From an uncultured Clostridia bacterium (GTDB taxonomy: Bacteria; Bacillota; Clostridia; Christensenellales; Borkfalkiaceae), in NCBI GenBank assembly GCA_934271735.1, contig CAKQSB010000015.1, positions 1 to 55,191 on the forward strand: a DNA stretch of 55,191 nucleotides, written 5' to 3'. Both the position numbers and the translations under genes were made by a program. Positions 17,184 through 25,455 of the stretch are shown here, in pieces. Within the stretch, counting starts at the first letter, position 1. Every line of letters starts with the position of its first letter. The notes under the pieces are model-generated. The model was not told where the DNA came from. It saw only the letters and a list, made by a program, of their open reading frames with translations, and did not search any database.

Positions 17184-18080
17184 TTATACGGGTATGCAAA
17201 GGCACAGAACGACGACGAGTACGCCGAGAACTATTCTGTACCATCCGAAAAGCTCGAAATCGTGATTTTTGACAAAGCTCATAAGGAATTTTATCACGAA
17301 CATCGAAACGACGAACGCGATTACCATTCCGAGAACGAGCGCGGATATCTGCGGCGCGGTTATTTCGACACCTTTTACCGCAAATTTCAGTATTTTATAC
17401 GCGCTTGCGCCGATCATCGTGGGGATTGCGAGGAAAAACGTAAATTCCGCCGCAGCCGTTCTCGAAAGACCTAAGATCAGCGCGCCGATTATCGTAACGC
17501 CCGAACGCGACGTCCCGGGGACTGCCGCAAGCACCTGAAAACATCCGATTAAAAACGCGTTCAGATAGGAAATTTCGCCCACGGAACAGACTTTAGGCGT
17601 TTTGTTTTTTCTGATACGTTCAACGATTATGAACGCAACGCCGTAAAGAACGAGCGTCGAGCCTACGACTATTATTTTTTGCGTTTCGCCGAGGTTATCG
17701 AAAAGCTTATCGACAAAAAGCGCAACGACCGCGGGAATACACGCGACCAGAACTTTCGCCCAGGTTATCCATACGTCCTTTTTAGAAACGATTTTACTTT
17801 TTTCGATTGTCCCGCCGTTCACGTTCAACTCTTCGGTTTTTTGCAAGCCGAACGGAAACACGCGTTTCCAAAAATATACGACGACAGCCGTTATCGCGCC
17901 GAGCTGGATAAGGTAATCAAACATATCCTTAAATCCGAGCGTGAAAAACCCTTCCGAGAACGCGCCCGAAAAGAAATGCTCGAAAATCATCATATGCCCC
18001 GTACTCGACACGGGAAGCCATTCCGTTATTCCTTCGATTATTCCGATTATCGTTATCAGAACAACGTCGACAAAGCTCAT
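17184..18080 (-). CDS. uppP: Undecaprenyl-diphosphatase UppP/BacA
   Basis: The membrane enzyme dephosphorylates undecaprenyl diphosphate to recycle the lipid carrier of peptidoglycan synthesis and can confer bacitracin resistance. The two active-site motifs are intact: GIIEGITEWLPVSSTGHM (about 13-30) and the AAVPGTSRSGVTI loop (about 188-200). Eight or so hydrophobic segments and the length of 298 fit the family. Start: GGGT motif 8 bases upstream of the ATG. The 288 bases between it and pnp hold a repeat (18221-18300) and the pnp terminator. Confidence 0.95.
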   Translation of the reverse strand: MSFVDVVLITIIGIIEGITEWLPVSSTGHMMIFEHFFSGAFSEGFFTLGFKDMFDYLIQLGAITAVVVYFWKRVFPFGLQKTEELNVNGGTIEKSKIVSKKDVWITWAKVLVACIPAVVALFVDKLFDNLGETQKIIVVGSTLVLYGVAFIIVERIRKNKTPKVCSVGEISYLNAFLIGCFQVLAAVPGTSRSGVTIIGALILGLSRTAAAEFTFFLAIPTMIGASAYKILKFAVKGVEITAPQISALVLGMVIAFVVSMFVIKFLMSFVKNHDFELFGWYRIVLGVLVVVLCLCIPV

Positions 18081-18220
18081 ATTTTTACCCTACCTTATGC
18101 TATCATATGCCGTGATAATCGACTTATAGACCAACTTTTGCAATTTATTTGCCGTTTTAAAGCAAAGCCTGAAAACCCGAATATATCAGCCGAGGCGAAG
18201 CCTGAACAACTTAAATAATA

Positions 18221-18300
18221 TGTCAGACAAAAAAAGAACAAATCTTGGTTTGTTCTTGACTGACATGCCAGACCATGGTTCGGATTATTCTTGTCTGGCA
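18221..18300. repeat. Dispersed repeat, copy 3 (two hairpins, TA-flanked)
   Basis: The element starts TGTCAGACAA and ends TTGTCTGGCA, imperfect terminal inverted repeats, and both ends are bordered by TA (18219-18220 and 18301-18302). Inside are a hairpin at 18221-18265 (TGTCAG/CTGACA and AAGAACAAA/TTTGTTCTT) and the family 35-bp hairpin at 18266-18300. It lies between the pnp terminator and uppP. Confidence 0.8.
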
Positions 18301-18307
18301 TAGGAAC

Positions 18308-18361
18308 AAAAGGTCGTCATAACAGACTTTGGCAACGCCGCAGAAAGTTATGACGACCTTT
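18308..18361 (-). terminator. Terminator of pnp
   Basis: A perfect 15-bp stem AAAGGTCGTCATAAC / GTTATGACGACCTTT lies directly after the pnp stop codon. The T tract on the minus strand is weak (TTTTGTT), but the stem is long. Confidence 0.8.
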
Positions 18362-18368
18362 GTTTATT

Positions 18369-20471
18369 TTATTCCTGAACTATTTTTTCAAGAAGTTTAA
18401 GGTCGATACCCTTTTCGCCGATCTTGATGATTTCAACCTTTACGGTGTCGCCGATTGCAAGAACTTCATCCACGGAGTTAATTCTCTTATCGCTCATCTT
18501 GGAAATATGAATCATTCCGTCCTTTCCGGGAGCAAGCTCGCAGAACGCGCCGACCTTCGGAAGAATTCTTACGACTGTGGAAATGAACATATCGCCGACT
18601 TCGGGGTCTCTCGCAATGCTCATAACCATCGCTTTTGCCTTTTCGGCCATAGAAAGATCTTCGCCGTAAGTCGCTATGCAAACTTTACCGTTATCGTCGA
18701 TGTCAATCTTAACGCCCGTTTCGTCGATAATCTTGTTGATTGTCTTTCCGCCGCTTCCGATAACGTCCTTAATCTTATCCGTGGAAATGTTGAACGAGAT
18801 AATCTTGGGAGCATATTTGGAAAGTTCGGGGTTGGGAGCGGGAATACATTCGAGCATCTTGCCGAGAATGAAATGTCTGCCCTCGTTAGCCTGCTTGATA
18901 GCCTTTCTTAAAATTTCTTCGCTTATACCCTTAATCTTAATATCCATCTGGATTGCCGTGATACCGTTTACGGTACCCGCAACCTTGAAGTCCATATCGC
19001 CGAGGAAGTCCTCCAAACCCTGAATATCGGAAAGAACGGAGATTTTTCCGCTTTCGGTATCCTTGATAAGACCCATCGCGATACCCGCTACGGGACGTTT
19101 AATCGGAACGCCCGCGTCCATAAGAGCAAGCGTAGAACCGCAAACGGAAGCCTGAGAGGTGGAACCGTTGGACGAAAGAACTTCGGAAACAAGTCTTATA
19201 GCGTACGGGAATTCGTCCTCGGACGGAATAACGGGCTCGAGCGCTCTTTCAGCCAAAGCTCCGTGACCGATTTCACGTCTGCCGGGGCTTCTTAAAGGCT
19301 TAGCTTCGCCCGAAGCGTAGCCGGGCATATTGTAATGATGAATATATCTCTTGTATTCTTCGTTGTCGAGACCTTCGAGTTTCTGAACTTCGGAAATTGT
19401 TCCCAAAGTACAAGTGGTCATAACCTGCGTCATACCTCTCGTAAACACAGCGCTGCCGTGAACTCTCGGAAGTATTCCGTGTTCGCACCAGATAGGTCTG
19501 ATTTCGGTAAGCGATCTGCCGTCCGGTCTTACGCCCGAATTTGTAATCTTAGCTCTTACCTTTTCCTTAGTTATATAATAAAGAGAATCTTTGATTTCTC
19601 TCGCCATATCGGGGAATTCTTCCGCGAAATGTTCGAAACAGTCTTTCTCTACTTCGTCCTGACGAGCCTGTCTTTCGAATCTGTCGAAAGTATCGAGCGC
19701 GTAATCGAGTTTTTCGCTCGCGTAAGCGCGGACGGCGTTGTCGAGATCTTCGGGAACGTGGTAAAGCTCCATTTCGAGCTTCTTCTTGCCGCATTCCGCA
19801 ACGATTCCTTCGATGAAAGCGCACTGTTTTTTGATTTCTTCGTGACCGAAAAGAATAGCTCCGACCATTGCTTCGTCGTCGATTTCCTTCGCGCCCGCTT
19901 CAACCATCATTATAGCGTCCTTCGTTCCCGAAAGGTTAAGAGCAAGCGTGCTCTTTTCTTTCTGAGCGACGGTGGGATTGATAACGTATTTTCCGTCGAC
20001 GATTCCTACGACTACCGAACCCGTAGGTCCTGCCCACGGAATATCCGAAATGCTGAGTGCGATGGAGCTTCCGAGCATTGCAAGCGGTTCGGGAGCGATA
20101 TCGGGATCGACCGAAAGAGCCGTAGCTACTACGGTTACGTCGTTGAAAAGTCCCTTGGGGAAAAGAGGTCTTATAGGTCTGTCGATAAGTCTCGAAACGA
20201 GAATTGCTTTATCGCTCGCTCTGCCCTCTCTCTTTTTAAATCCCCCGGGAATTTTACCGACGGAATACATTTTTTCTTCGTAATCTACAGACAACGGGAA
20301 GAAGTCCATTCCCGCTCTCGGTTCCGGCGCCATGGTAACGTTTACCATCACCATAGTTTCTCCGCATTTGACGATGCACGAACCGTTAGCCTGCTGAGCG
20401 TATTTGCCTACGTCAACCGTTACCTCGCGTCCGCCGACCAAAGTTTTGAATTGTTTGTGGTTTTCTAACAT
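18369..20471 (-). CDS. pnp: Polyribonucleotide nucleotidyltransferase (PNPase)
   Basis: The phosphorolytic 3'-5' exoribonuclease degrades mRNA with phosphate. It has two RNase PH-like domains (the second with GEAKPLRSPGRREIGHGALAERAL and GSTSQASVCGSTLALMDAGV), then the KH domain (about 560-610, IKDVIGSGGKTINKI) and the S1 domain (about 625-695, VGAFCELAPGKDGMIHIS). At 700 residues it is full length. It follows rpsO as in many bacteria. The 282-base gap between them carries the rpsO terminator and a strong leader hairpin (20609-20640) that may serve autoregulation. AAAGGAG precedes the ATG. Confidence 0.98.
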   Translation of the reverse strand: MLENHKQFKTLVGGREVTVDVGKYAQQANGSCIVKCGETMVMVNVTMAPEPRAGMDFFPLSVDYEEKMYSVGKIPGGFKKREGRASDKAILVSRLIDRPIRPLFPKGLFNDVTVVATALSVDPDIAPEPLAMLGSSIALSISDIPWAGPTGSVVVGIVDGKYVINPTVAQKEKSTLALNLSGTKDAIMMVEAGAKEIDDEAMVGAILFGHEEIKKQCAFIEGIVAECGKKKLEMELYHVPEDLDNAVRAYASEKLDYALDTFDRFERQARQDEVEKDCFEHFAEEFPDMAREIKDSLYYITKEKVRAKITNSGVRPDGRSLTEIRPIWCEHGILPRVHGSAVFTRGMTQVMTTCTLGTISEVQKLEGLDNEEYKRYIHHYNMPGYASGEAKPLRSPGRREIGHGALAERALEPVIPSEDEFPYAIRLVSEVLSSNGSTSQASVCGSTLALMDAGVPIKRPVAGIAMGLIKDTESGKISVLSDIQGLEDFLGDMDFKVAGTVNGITAIQMDIKIKGISEEILRKAIKQANEGRHFILGKMLECIPAPNPELSKYAPKIISFNISTDKIKDVIGSGGKTINKIIDETGVKIDIDDNGKVCIATYGEDLSMAEKAKAMVMSIARDPEVGDMFISTVVRILPKVGAFCELAPGKDGMIHISKMSDKRINSVDEVLAIGDTVKVEIIKIGEKGIDLKLLEKIVQE

Positions 20472-20608
20472 TTTGTTCTCCTTTTTTCTCTGATTTATGG
20501 CTAGGCTGTTCTTTTCTTTCGCCCCGCCTTAGAAACGCCCGACGTTCCCGCTGGTTTTTTTGCGTAAGAACTCCGCGGACGGATTTTACATGTTTATGAA
20601 ATCGGTTT

Positions 20609-20640
20609 CCGCGGGAAAATGATTAAACCTTTTCCCGCGG
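20609..20640 (-). promoter_or_regulatory. Perfect hairpin in the pnp leader
   Basis: The stem CCGCGGGAAAA / TTTTCCCGCGG is 11 bp and perfect, with a 10-base loop, about 140 bases upstream of the pnp ATG. It has no T run after it. In E. coli a leader hairpin cut by RNase III mediates PNPase autoregulation; a similar role here is inference. Confidence 0.5.
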
Positions 20641-20721
20641 GCAGATTACCTTACTTCCGAAAGCTCGGTACAAAGCTTCCGTTTTTGCCGGAACTGCCGA
20701 CAAAAACAGGCTTTATATAGC

Positions 20722-20746
20722 AAAAAAGGGAGTATAGAATACTCCC
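20722..20746 (-). terminator. Terminator of rpsO
   Basis: On the minus strand GGGAGTAT, TCT, ATACTCCC is followed by TTTTTT. It lies 7 bases after the rpsO stop codon, so pnp probably depends on read-through or its own promoter. Confidence 0.85.
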
Positions 20747-20753
20747 CGAATTT

Positions 20754-21017
20754 TTACTTTCTGAGTCCGAGTTTTGCGATGATTTCTCTGTATTTCTCGA
20801 TATCTACGGATTTGAGATAATCGAGCATACCCTTTCTGCGACCAACCATTTTCAAAAGTCCGCGACGAGAATGCTTGTCGTTGTTGTTAAGCTTAAGGTG
20901 TTCGTTGAGGTGGTTGATTCTCTCGGTTAAAAGAGCGATCTGAACTTCCGCGGAACCAGTGTCGCCGTCGTGTCTTTTGTAAGTGTTGATGATTTCCGAT
21001 TTTCTTTCTTTTTCCAT
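20754..21017 (-). CDS. rpsO: 30S ribosomal protein S15
   Basis: The 87-residue protein of the small subunit shows the S15 motifs GDTGSAEVQIALLTERINHL, KHSRRGLLKMVGRRKGMLDYL and IAKLGLRK. The ATG at 21017 is preceded by AGGAGG at 9 bases. An in-frame extension to 21098 adds 27 residues that do not belong to the family and is rejected. It lies upstream of pnp. Confidence 0.97.
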   Translation of the reverse strand: MEKERKSEIINTYKRHDGDTGSAEVQIALLTERINHLNEHLKLNNNDKHSRRGLLKMVGRRKGMLDYLKSVDIEKYREIIAKLGLRK

Positions 21018-21122
21018 ATTGTTTATCCTCCTGAATGGAAATTTTCGCTTCAGAGCGAAGCGCGGCGTCGAGTATTCGCCGTACTGCGCAACGAGCAACT
21101 ATCGATATATTACCACATATAA

Positions 21123-21153
21123 TAAAAAAAAGCAATCGTTTTAATGCGATTGC
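21123..21153 (-). terminator. Terminator of the recJ-relA-hemZ cluster
   Basis: On the minus strand GCAATCG, 8 bases, CGATTGC is followed by eight T. It lies about 90 bases after the hemZ stop and just upstream of the rpsO leader. Confidence 0.85.
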
Positions 21154-21239
21154 GTAATTTTTATATACTTTTATATAGTTTATTTCGTTTTATTCGGTTT
21201 ATTTCGATTTTTTCGTCCGTTTGGATTTTTTGTCGGCTT

Positions 21240-22610
21240 TTATTTCTTTTCGTCCGCTTCGAAAAATTCCCGTTTGTCGGAAATAATCTTATCGATTTTC
21301 CCGATATAAGTTTTTATGTCTTTCGGCGCGCCGTATCTTTCTATTCTGTCCTCGCGGGCGAAAAGTCTTTTGGAAACGCCGTTCGCTCCGCACGCGGGGT
21401 TCGACGAAATCTCTTCCATAACGTCGATATTGTAAACGCAGGCTTTACCTTTTTTCGTGTAACCCGTGTTCTCGAGATTGCCCGCCATATACTTCTGGCG
21501 GTACATATAATAAGGCGAAAAACCCTCGTTAATCAACTTATAGGCGGAGTAATCAATCATATTCTTGATTTCGCCCGCGTCGAGCCGCTCGGTTTTTTCT
21601 TTCAGTACGCTACCCTTTTTAAGCGATAAAGTATGTACCGTAACGTTGTCGGGAGAAAGCTCCGAACAGGCGTCGATACTGTATTTGAAATCCTCGAACG
21701 TCTCGCCCGTAAGTCCCGCGATTAAATCCATATTGATATCGAAATCGTATTTTCTCGCCAAAGCGTACTTATCGAAAATATCCTTGACGGTATGTTTTCT
21801 GCCTATTTCCGCCAAAGTTTTGTCGTTGAAAGTCTGCGGGTTTACGCAAATTCTCGTAACGCCGTATTCTTTGAGCATCGCGAGGACTTCGTCGGTTATG
21901 CAATCGGGTCTGCCCGCTTCCACGGTGTACTCGACGTTCGGATTGCCTATGGCTTTTAAAACGCGTTCGAGTTCTTTTATCGGAAGAGATATCGGAGTAC
22001 CCCCGCCGACGTAAAACGAGCGGTATTTTTTGAAAAACGGTTTTGTTGCCTCGATTTCCTCGCATAAAGCCGAAACATACTCCGGAACTTGCTTTTCTCT
22101 GCCTATTTCATTGGAAACGAAGGAACAATAAGCACATCTCGACGGGCAGAACGGAATACTTACGAAGAAATCGGCGTTTTCCTCGTCAAGCGAATAAATG
22201 CCTTTCTGTACTTCCATTATCCTGCCGACCATATCGAGTTTTTCGGGCGAAACTTTCATTTCGTCGCCCATAATTTCACGCCAGTTTTCACCCTCGGAAT
22301 ATGCAAATTTAACGGGACGTATGCCCGTAAGCGCGCCCCACTCGAGCTTTTCGCCCGTGAAATCGGACAAAGCAAGATATAAAGCGAGCTTTGCGAATCT
22401 TTTGAAATAACGCTTGTGTTCGAGTTCGTCCTTATAGGCGTGTCTGTCGGCAAACGAATACGGTTTTTTATCTATGGTAATTTCGTTTATGAAAAAGCCG
22501 CCCTCTTCTCTCGCGGAGTGCGTTATAACGTTTTTATCTGTCAATCCGGAGAAAAACTTGCTTTCCTCCAGAAATTCGGCTTCGAGCCAAGGGATATCGA
22601 TGATTATCAT
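21240..22610 (-). CDS. hemZ: Coproporphyrinogen dehydrogenase-like radical SAM protein HemZ
   Basis: The radical SAM enzyme resembles oxygen-independent coproporphyrinogen III oxidase. The cluster motif is CPSRCAYCSF (CxxxCxxC), preceded by FFVSIPF, and followed by the FYVGGGTPISL SAM-binding strand and the MDLIAGLTGETFEDF segment. The N-terminal domain of about 150 residues is typical of HemZ rather than HemN. Actual heme synthesis is not supported by neighbouring genes, and HemW/HemZ-like members may have other roles. The ATG at 22610 is used because the TTG start at 22622 overlaps the upstream stop; no strong Shine-Dalgarno is seen, so coupling to the upstream gene is likely. Confidence 0.85.
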   Translation of the reverse strand: MIIIDIPWLEAEFLEESKFFSGLTDKNVITHSAREEGGFFINEITIDKKPYSFADRHAYKDELEHKRYFKRFAKLALYLALSDFTGEKLEWGALTGIRPVKFAYSEGENWREIMGDEMKVSPEKLDMVGRIMEVQKGIYSLDEENADFFVSIPFCPSRCAYCSFVSNEIGREKQVPEYVSALCEEIEATKPFFKKYRSFYVGGGTPISLPIKELERVLKAIGNPNVEYTVEAGRPDCITDEVLAMLKEYGVTRICVNPQTFNDKTLAEIGRKHTVKDIFDKYALARKYDFDINMDLIAGLTGETFEDFKYSIDACSELSPDNVTVHTLSLKKGSVLKEKTERLDAGEIKNMIDYSAYKLINEGFSPYYMYRQKYMAGNLENTGYTKKGKACVYNIDVMEEISSNPACGANGVSKRLFAREDRIERYGAPKDIKTYIGKIDKIISDKREFFEADEKK

Positions 22611-22618
22611 AAAAATTA

Positions 22619-23245
22619 TCAATAGTTATCGTAGTTTATATAGTTGTGCGTCCTTTCGTAATCGAGCGTGGTGTTTTCTCCGTGTCCGGGGAAAACCTCG
22701 TAATCTCCGTCAAGTTTGAAAAGTTTGTTTTGTATAGAATCTTTTATCTTTTCAAAGCTTCCGCCCGGAAAACTCGTGTTGCCGTACGAACCGAAAAAAA
22801 GCGTATCGCCCGTAAAAAGCTTTCCGTCGATAATAAAACAGCTCGAACCCTCGGTATGCCCCGGCGTGGAAATAACTTCTATCGGTATTCCGCCGATTTC
22901 CGTTTTGCCTTCTTTCAACACCTCGTCGGCATGGTAAAACGGCGCGTCGGAAATCCCGAAACGCTTCGCCAAATTATCGTCCGAGTAAAGCATTCTCTCG
23001 TCGCCCTCGGGAACGTAAACTTTAACGCCGTAGTCTTTCGCGAGATAGCCGCTCATTCCGTGGTCGAAATGCCCGTGCGTGAGCAGCGCGCCGCAAACCT
23101 CCGCGTTCAGATCTTTACAAAGATCCATTAAATGTGAAAAGTCCGCGCCGAAGTCGATTATCACGCATTTTTTAGTTTCCGTATCGAGCACGATATACGC
23201 GTTAGCGTCAATCGGCTCGACGGGTTTTTTGATTATTTTTATCAT
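22619..23245 (-). CDS. Metallo-beta-lactamase-fold hydrolase (glyoxalase II-like)
   Basis: The 208-residue protein has the zinc motif LTHGHFDHGMSG (HxHxDH) at about 75-86, a metal histidine in STPGHTEGSSCF, the aspartate in FTGDTLFFGS and the last histidine in VFPGHGENTTLDYER. This is the YcbL/glyoxalase II-like type that hydrolyses thioesters or related bonds; the substrate is unknown. It overlaps the end of the relA/spoT gene by 4 bases and runs into hemZ, in the same order as in many Clostridia. Confidence 0.9.
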   Translation of the reverse strand: MIKIIKKPVEPIDANAYIVLDTETKKCVIIDFGADFSHLMDLCKDLNAEVCGALLTHGHFDHGMSGYLAKDYGVKVYVPEGDERMLYSDDNLAKRFGISDAPFYHADEVLKEGKTEIGGIPIEVISTPGHTEGSSCFIIDGKLFTGDTLFFGSYGNTSFPGGSFEKIKDSIQNKLFKLDGDYEVFPGHGENTTLDYERTHNYINYDNY

Positions 23246-25374
23246 ATTCTGAAGATGTCCGTGATGCAGGAATTTTGAGTTACCTTATTTATCAGCATGT
23301 CAAGATCCTCTTTCTTTCCGAGCTTAATCGTAAACTCGACTATCGACTGATGGTTTTTCGTATCTATTCTTCCGTTGACGGAAACTATCATAAGTCCGAG
23401 TTCGGTGCAAGCATTGGAAACGCACACGAGAATGGGCGCGTCCTCGCCGCCGATAACCCTTATCGAAACGCTGTAAGACCCCTGATCCCCTATCCATTCG
23501 GCTTCGAGAAGTCTGCCGGGATCTTCGTTTTTCATATTCGGGCAATCGCGCCTGTGAACGGTTACACCCCTGCCCCTCGAAACGAAACCGACTATATCGT
23601 CGCCGGGAACGGGATTGCAACAACCCGCAAAACGAACAAGAAGTCCGCTCATTCCCTTGATTTTAACGCCGCCGACGTTCTCCGAACTGCGTTTGATTTT
23701 GCTCTCCTCGATCTTTTCGGGCGTGGGAGTTTCCTTTCTGTGGAAATCGATAAGCTTTAAAAGAACGCTGTTTACCGTGATTGCGTTGCAACCGACAGCC
23801 GCGTACATTTCCTCGGGAGTGGAAACAGAAAGCTTCTGACTGAGCCTTTCGAAACTCAAGGGGTTAAGAAGGTCGCCGAAGTTATAACCGCGGTTTTTAG
23901 CCTCGTTTTCGAGCATCGTCTTGCCGAGTTTTTCGTTATCTACCTGCATCGCCTTTTTATAGAAGGCTTTGATTTTAGCTTTCGCGCCCGAAGATTTCGC
24001 AATCCTCAGCCAGTCCCACGAAGGACCTTTTGAAAGCTTGGACGTAACGATTTCCACGACATCGCCGACCTGAAGCGTAGTGTTTAAAGGAACCATTTTC
24101 CCGTTCACTTTCGCCCCGACGCATTTATTACCGACTTCTGTATGAATTTTATACGCATAATCGATAGGCGTTGCGTCCTTTACAAGGCTTATGACCTCGC
24201 CTTTCGGCGTGAAAACGAGTACTTCGTTACTATATAAATCGCCTTTTAAGCTTTCGAGGAATTCGGTGGAATTGTTAAGTCCGCCCTGCCATTCCATAAC
24301 TTCCCTTATCCAGCTGAGCCTTTTATCGAAAGCGTCGGTATTTTCTTTGTTTTCCTTATATTTCCAGTGCGCGGCGATACCATATTCGGCCGTGCGGTTC
24401 ATCTCCTTGGTTCTGATCTGAATTTCAAAGATTTTACCGATATTCGTTACGACCGTGGTGTGCAAACTCTGGTACATATTCTCTTTCGGCGTGGCGATAT
24501 AATCCTTAATTCTGCCGGGAATAGGCTTCCACTCCTGATGAATTTTACCGAAAAGTTCATAACACTGATCGACCGTATCGACGATAATCCGGACGGCGGT
24601 CAGATCGTAAATCTGATCGAGCGTCTTGTTCTGACGCTTCATTTTCTTATAAATACTGTAAAAATGCTTGGTTCTGCCGAAAACCTCGCCCTCGATATTC
24701 GATTCTTTCAGTATTTTTTTGATTTCGTTTACAACAAAATTTACGAACTCCTTTCTCTCGCTTATCTGACTGTTGATATTCTCGGCGAGATATTCGTAAG
24801 CTTCGGGGTCGAGATATTTAAGACATAAATCTTCAAGCTCGCATTTTATCTGCGAAATACCGAGTCTGCCCGCGATAGGCGCGTAAATATCGAGCGTTTC
24901 GCGCGCCATACGAAGCTGTCTTTCTTTGGAAAGAAAGTTCAGCGAACGCATATTGTGAAGTCTGTCCGCAAGCTTGATAATGATAACCCTTATATCTTTC
25001 GCCATCGAGACGAAAATTTTCTTGAAGTTTTCGGCTTGCTCTTCTTCGTGCGATTTGAATTCGATTTTATCGAGCTTTGTAACACCCTCGACGAGTTCTA
25101 AAATCTCGTCGCCGAATTCCTCCTTAATATCGCCCTCGGAAACGGGTGTGTCCTCAATTACGTCGTGCAAAAAAGCCGCGGCAATGGTGTAATAATCCAT
25201 TCCGAGGTCTACGAGAATTTGCGCGACCGCAACGGGGTGCGTAAAATATTCCTCGCCGGAAGCGCGTTTCTGTCCTTCGTGTGCTTTCTGCGCGAACAAA
25301 AAAGCCTTTTTAAGAACTTCCCGCTCGCTCGGCGAATAACTTTTTTCGATGCTTTCTACAATTTCTTCGTACAT
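23242..25374 (-). CDS. relA: Bifunctional (p)ppGpp synthetase/hydrolase (RelA/SpoT)
   Basis: The stringent-response enzyme has the HD hydrolase domain (about 45-160, with FLHDVIEDTP and RLHNMRSL), the synthetase domain (about 235-350, YDLTAVRIIV and GRIKDYIATPKENMYQSLHT), the TGS domain (about 395-455, VFTPKGEVISL) and a C-terminal ACT domain (about 635-710). The HD residues needed for hydrolysis are present, so the protein is likely bifunctional. Length 710 is normal. It lies downstream of recJ and overlaps the metallohydrolase gene. Confidence 0.96.
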   Translation of the reverse strand: MYEEIVESIEKSYSPSEREVLKKAFLFAQKAHEGQKRASGEEYFTHPVAVAQILVDLGMDYYTIAAAFLHDVIEDTPVSEGDIKEEFGDEILELVEGVTKLDKIEFKSHEEEQAENFKKIFVSMAKDIRVIIIKLADRLHNMRSLNFLSKERQLRMARETLDIYAPIAGRLGISQIKCELEDLCLKYLDPEAYEYLAENINSQISERKEFVNFVVNEIKKILKESNIEGEVFGRTKHFYSIYKKMKRQNKTLDQIYDLTAVRIIVDTVDQCYELFGKIHQEWKPIPGRIKDYIATPKENMYQSLHTTVVTNIGKIFEIQIRTKEMNRTAEYGIAAHWKYKENKENTDAFDKRLSWIREVMEWQGGLNNSTEFLESLKGDLYSNEVLVFTPKGEVISLVKDATPIDYAYKIHTEVGNKCVGAKVNGKMVPLNTTLQVGDVVEIVTSKLSKGPSWDWLRIAKSSGAKAKIKAFYKKAMQVDNEKLGKTMLENEAKNRGYNFGDLLNPLSFERLSQKLSVSTPEEMYAAVGCNAITVNSVLLKLIDFHRKETPTPEKIEESKIKRSSENVGGVKIKGMSGLLVRFAGCCNPVPGDDIVGFVSRGRGVTVHRRDCPNMKNEDPGRLLEAEWIGDQGSYSVSIRVIGGEDAPILVCVSNACTELGLMIVSVNGRIDTKNHQSIVEFTIKLGKKEDLDMLINKVTQNSCITDIFRI

Positions 25375-25455
25375 AACTTTCGTTTTTTGCTTATTTTTTT
25401 GACGTTTATATTTTTTTGTTGTTATGTTTTACTTCCGCGTTTTTTACGCTTTGTT

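Noticed and set aside
19335..20468. 377-codon plus-strand open frame
   Set aside because: Antisense shadow of pnp; no recognisable features.
21018..21098. 27-residue N-terminal extension of S15
   Set aside because: The AGGAGG site and family start at 21017 show that the extension is leader sequence.
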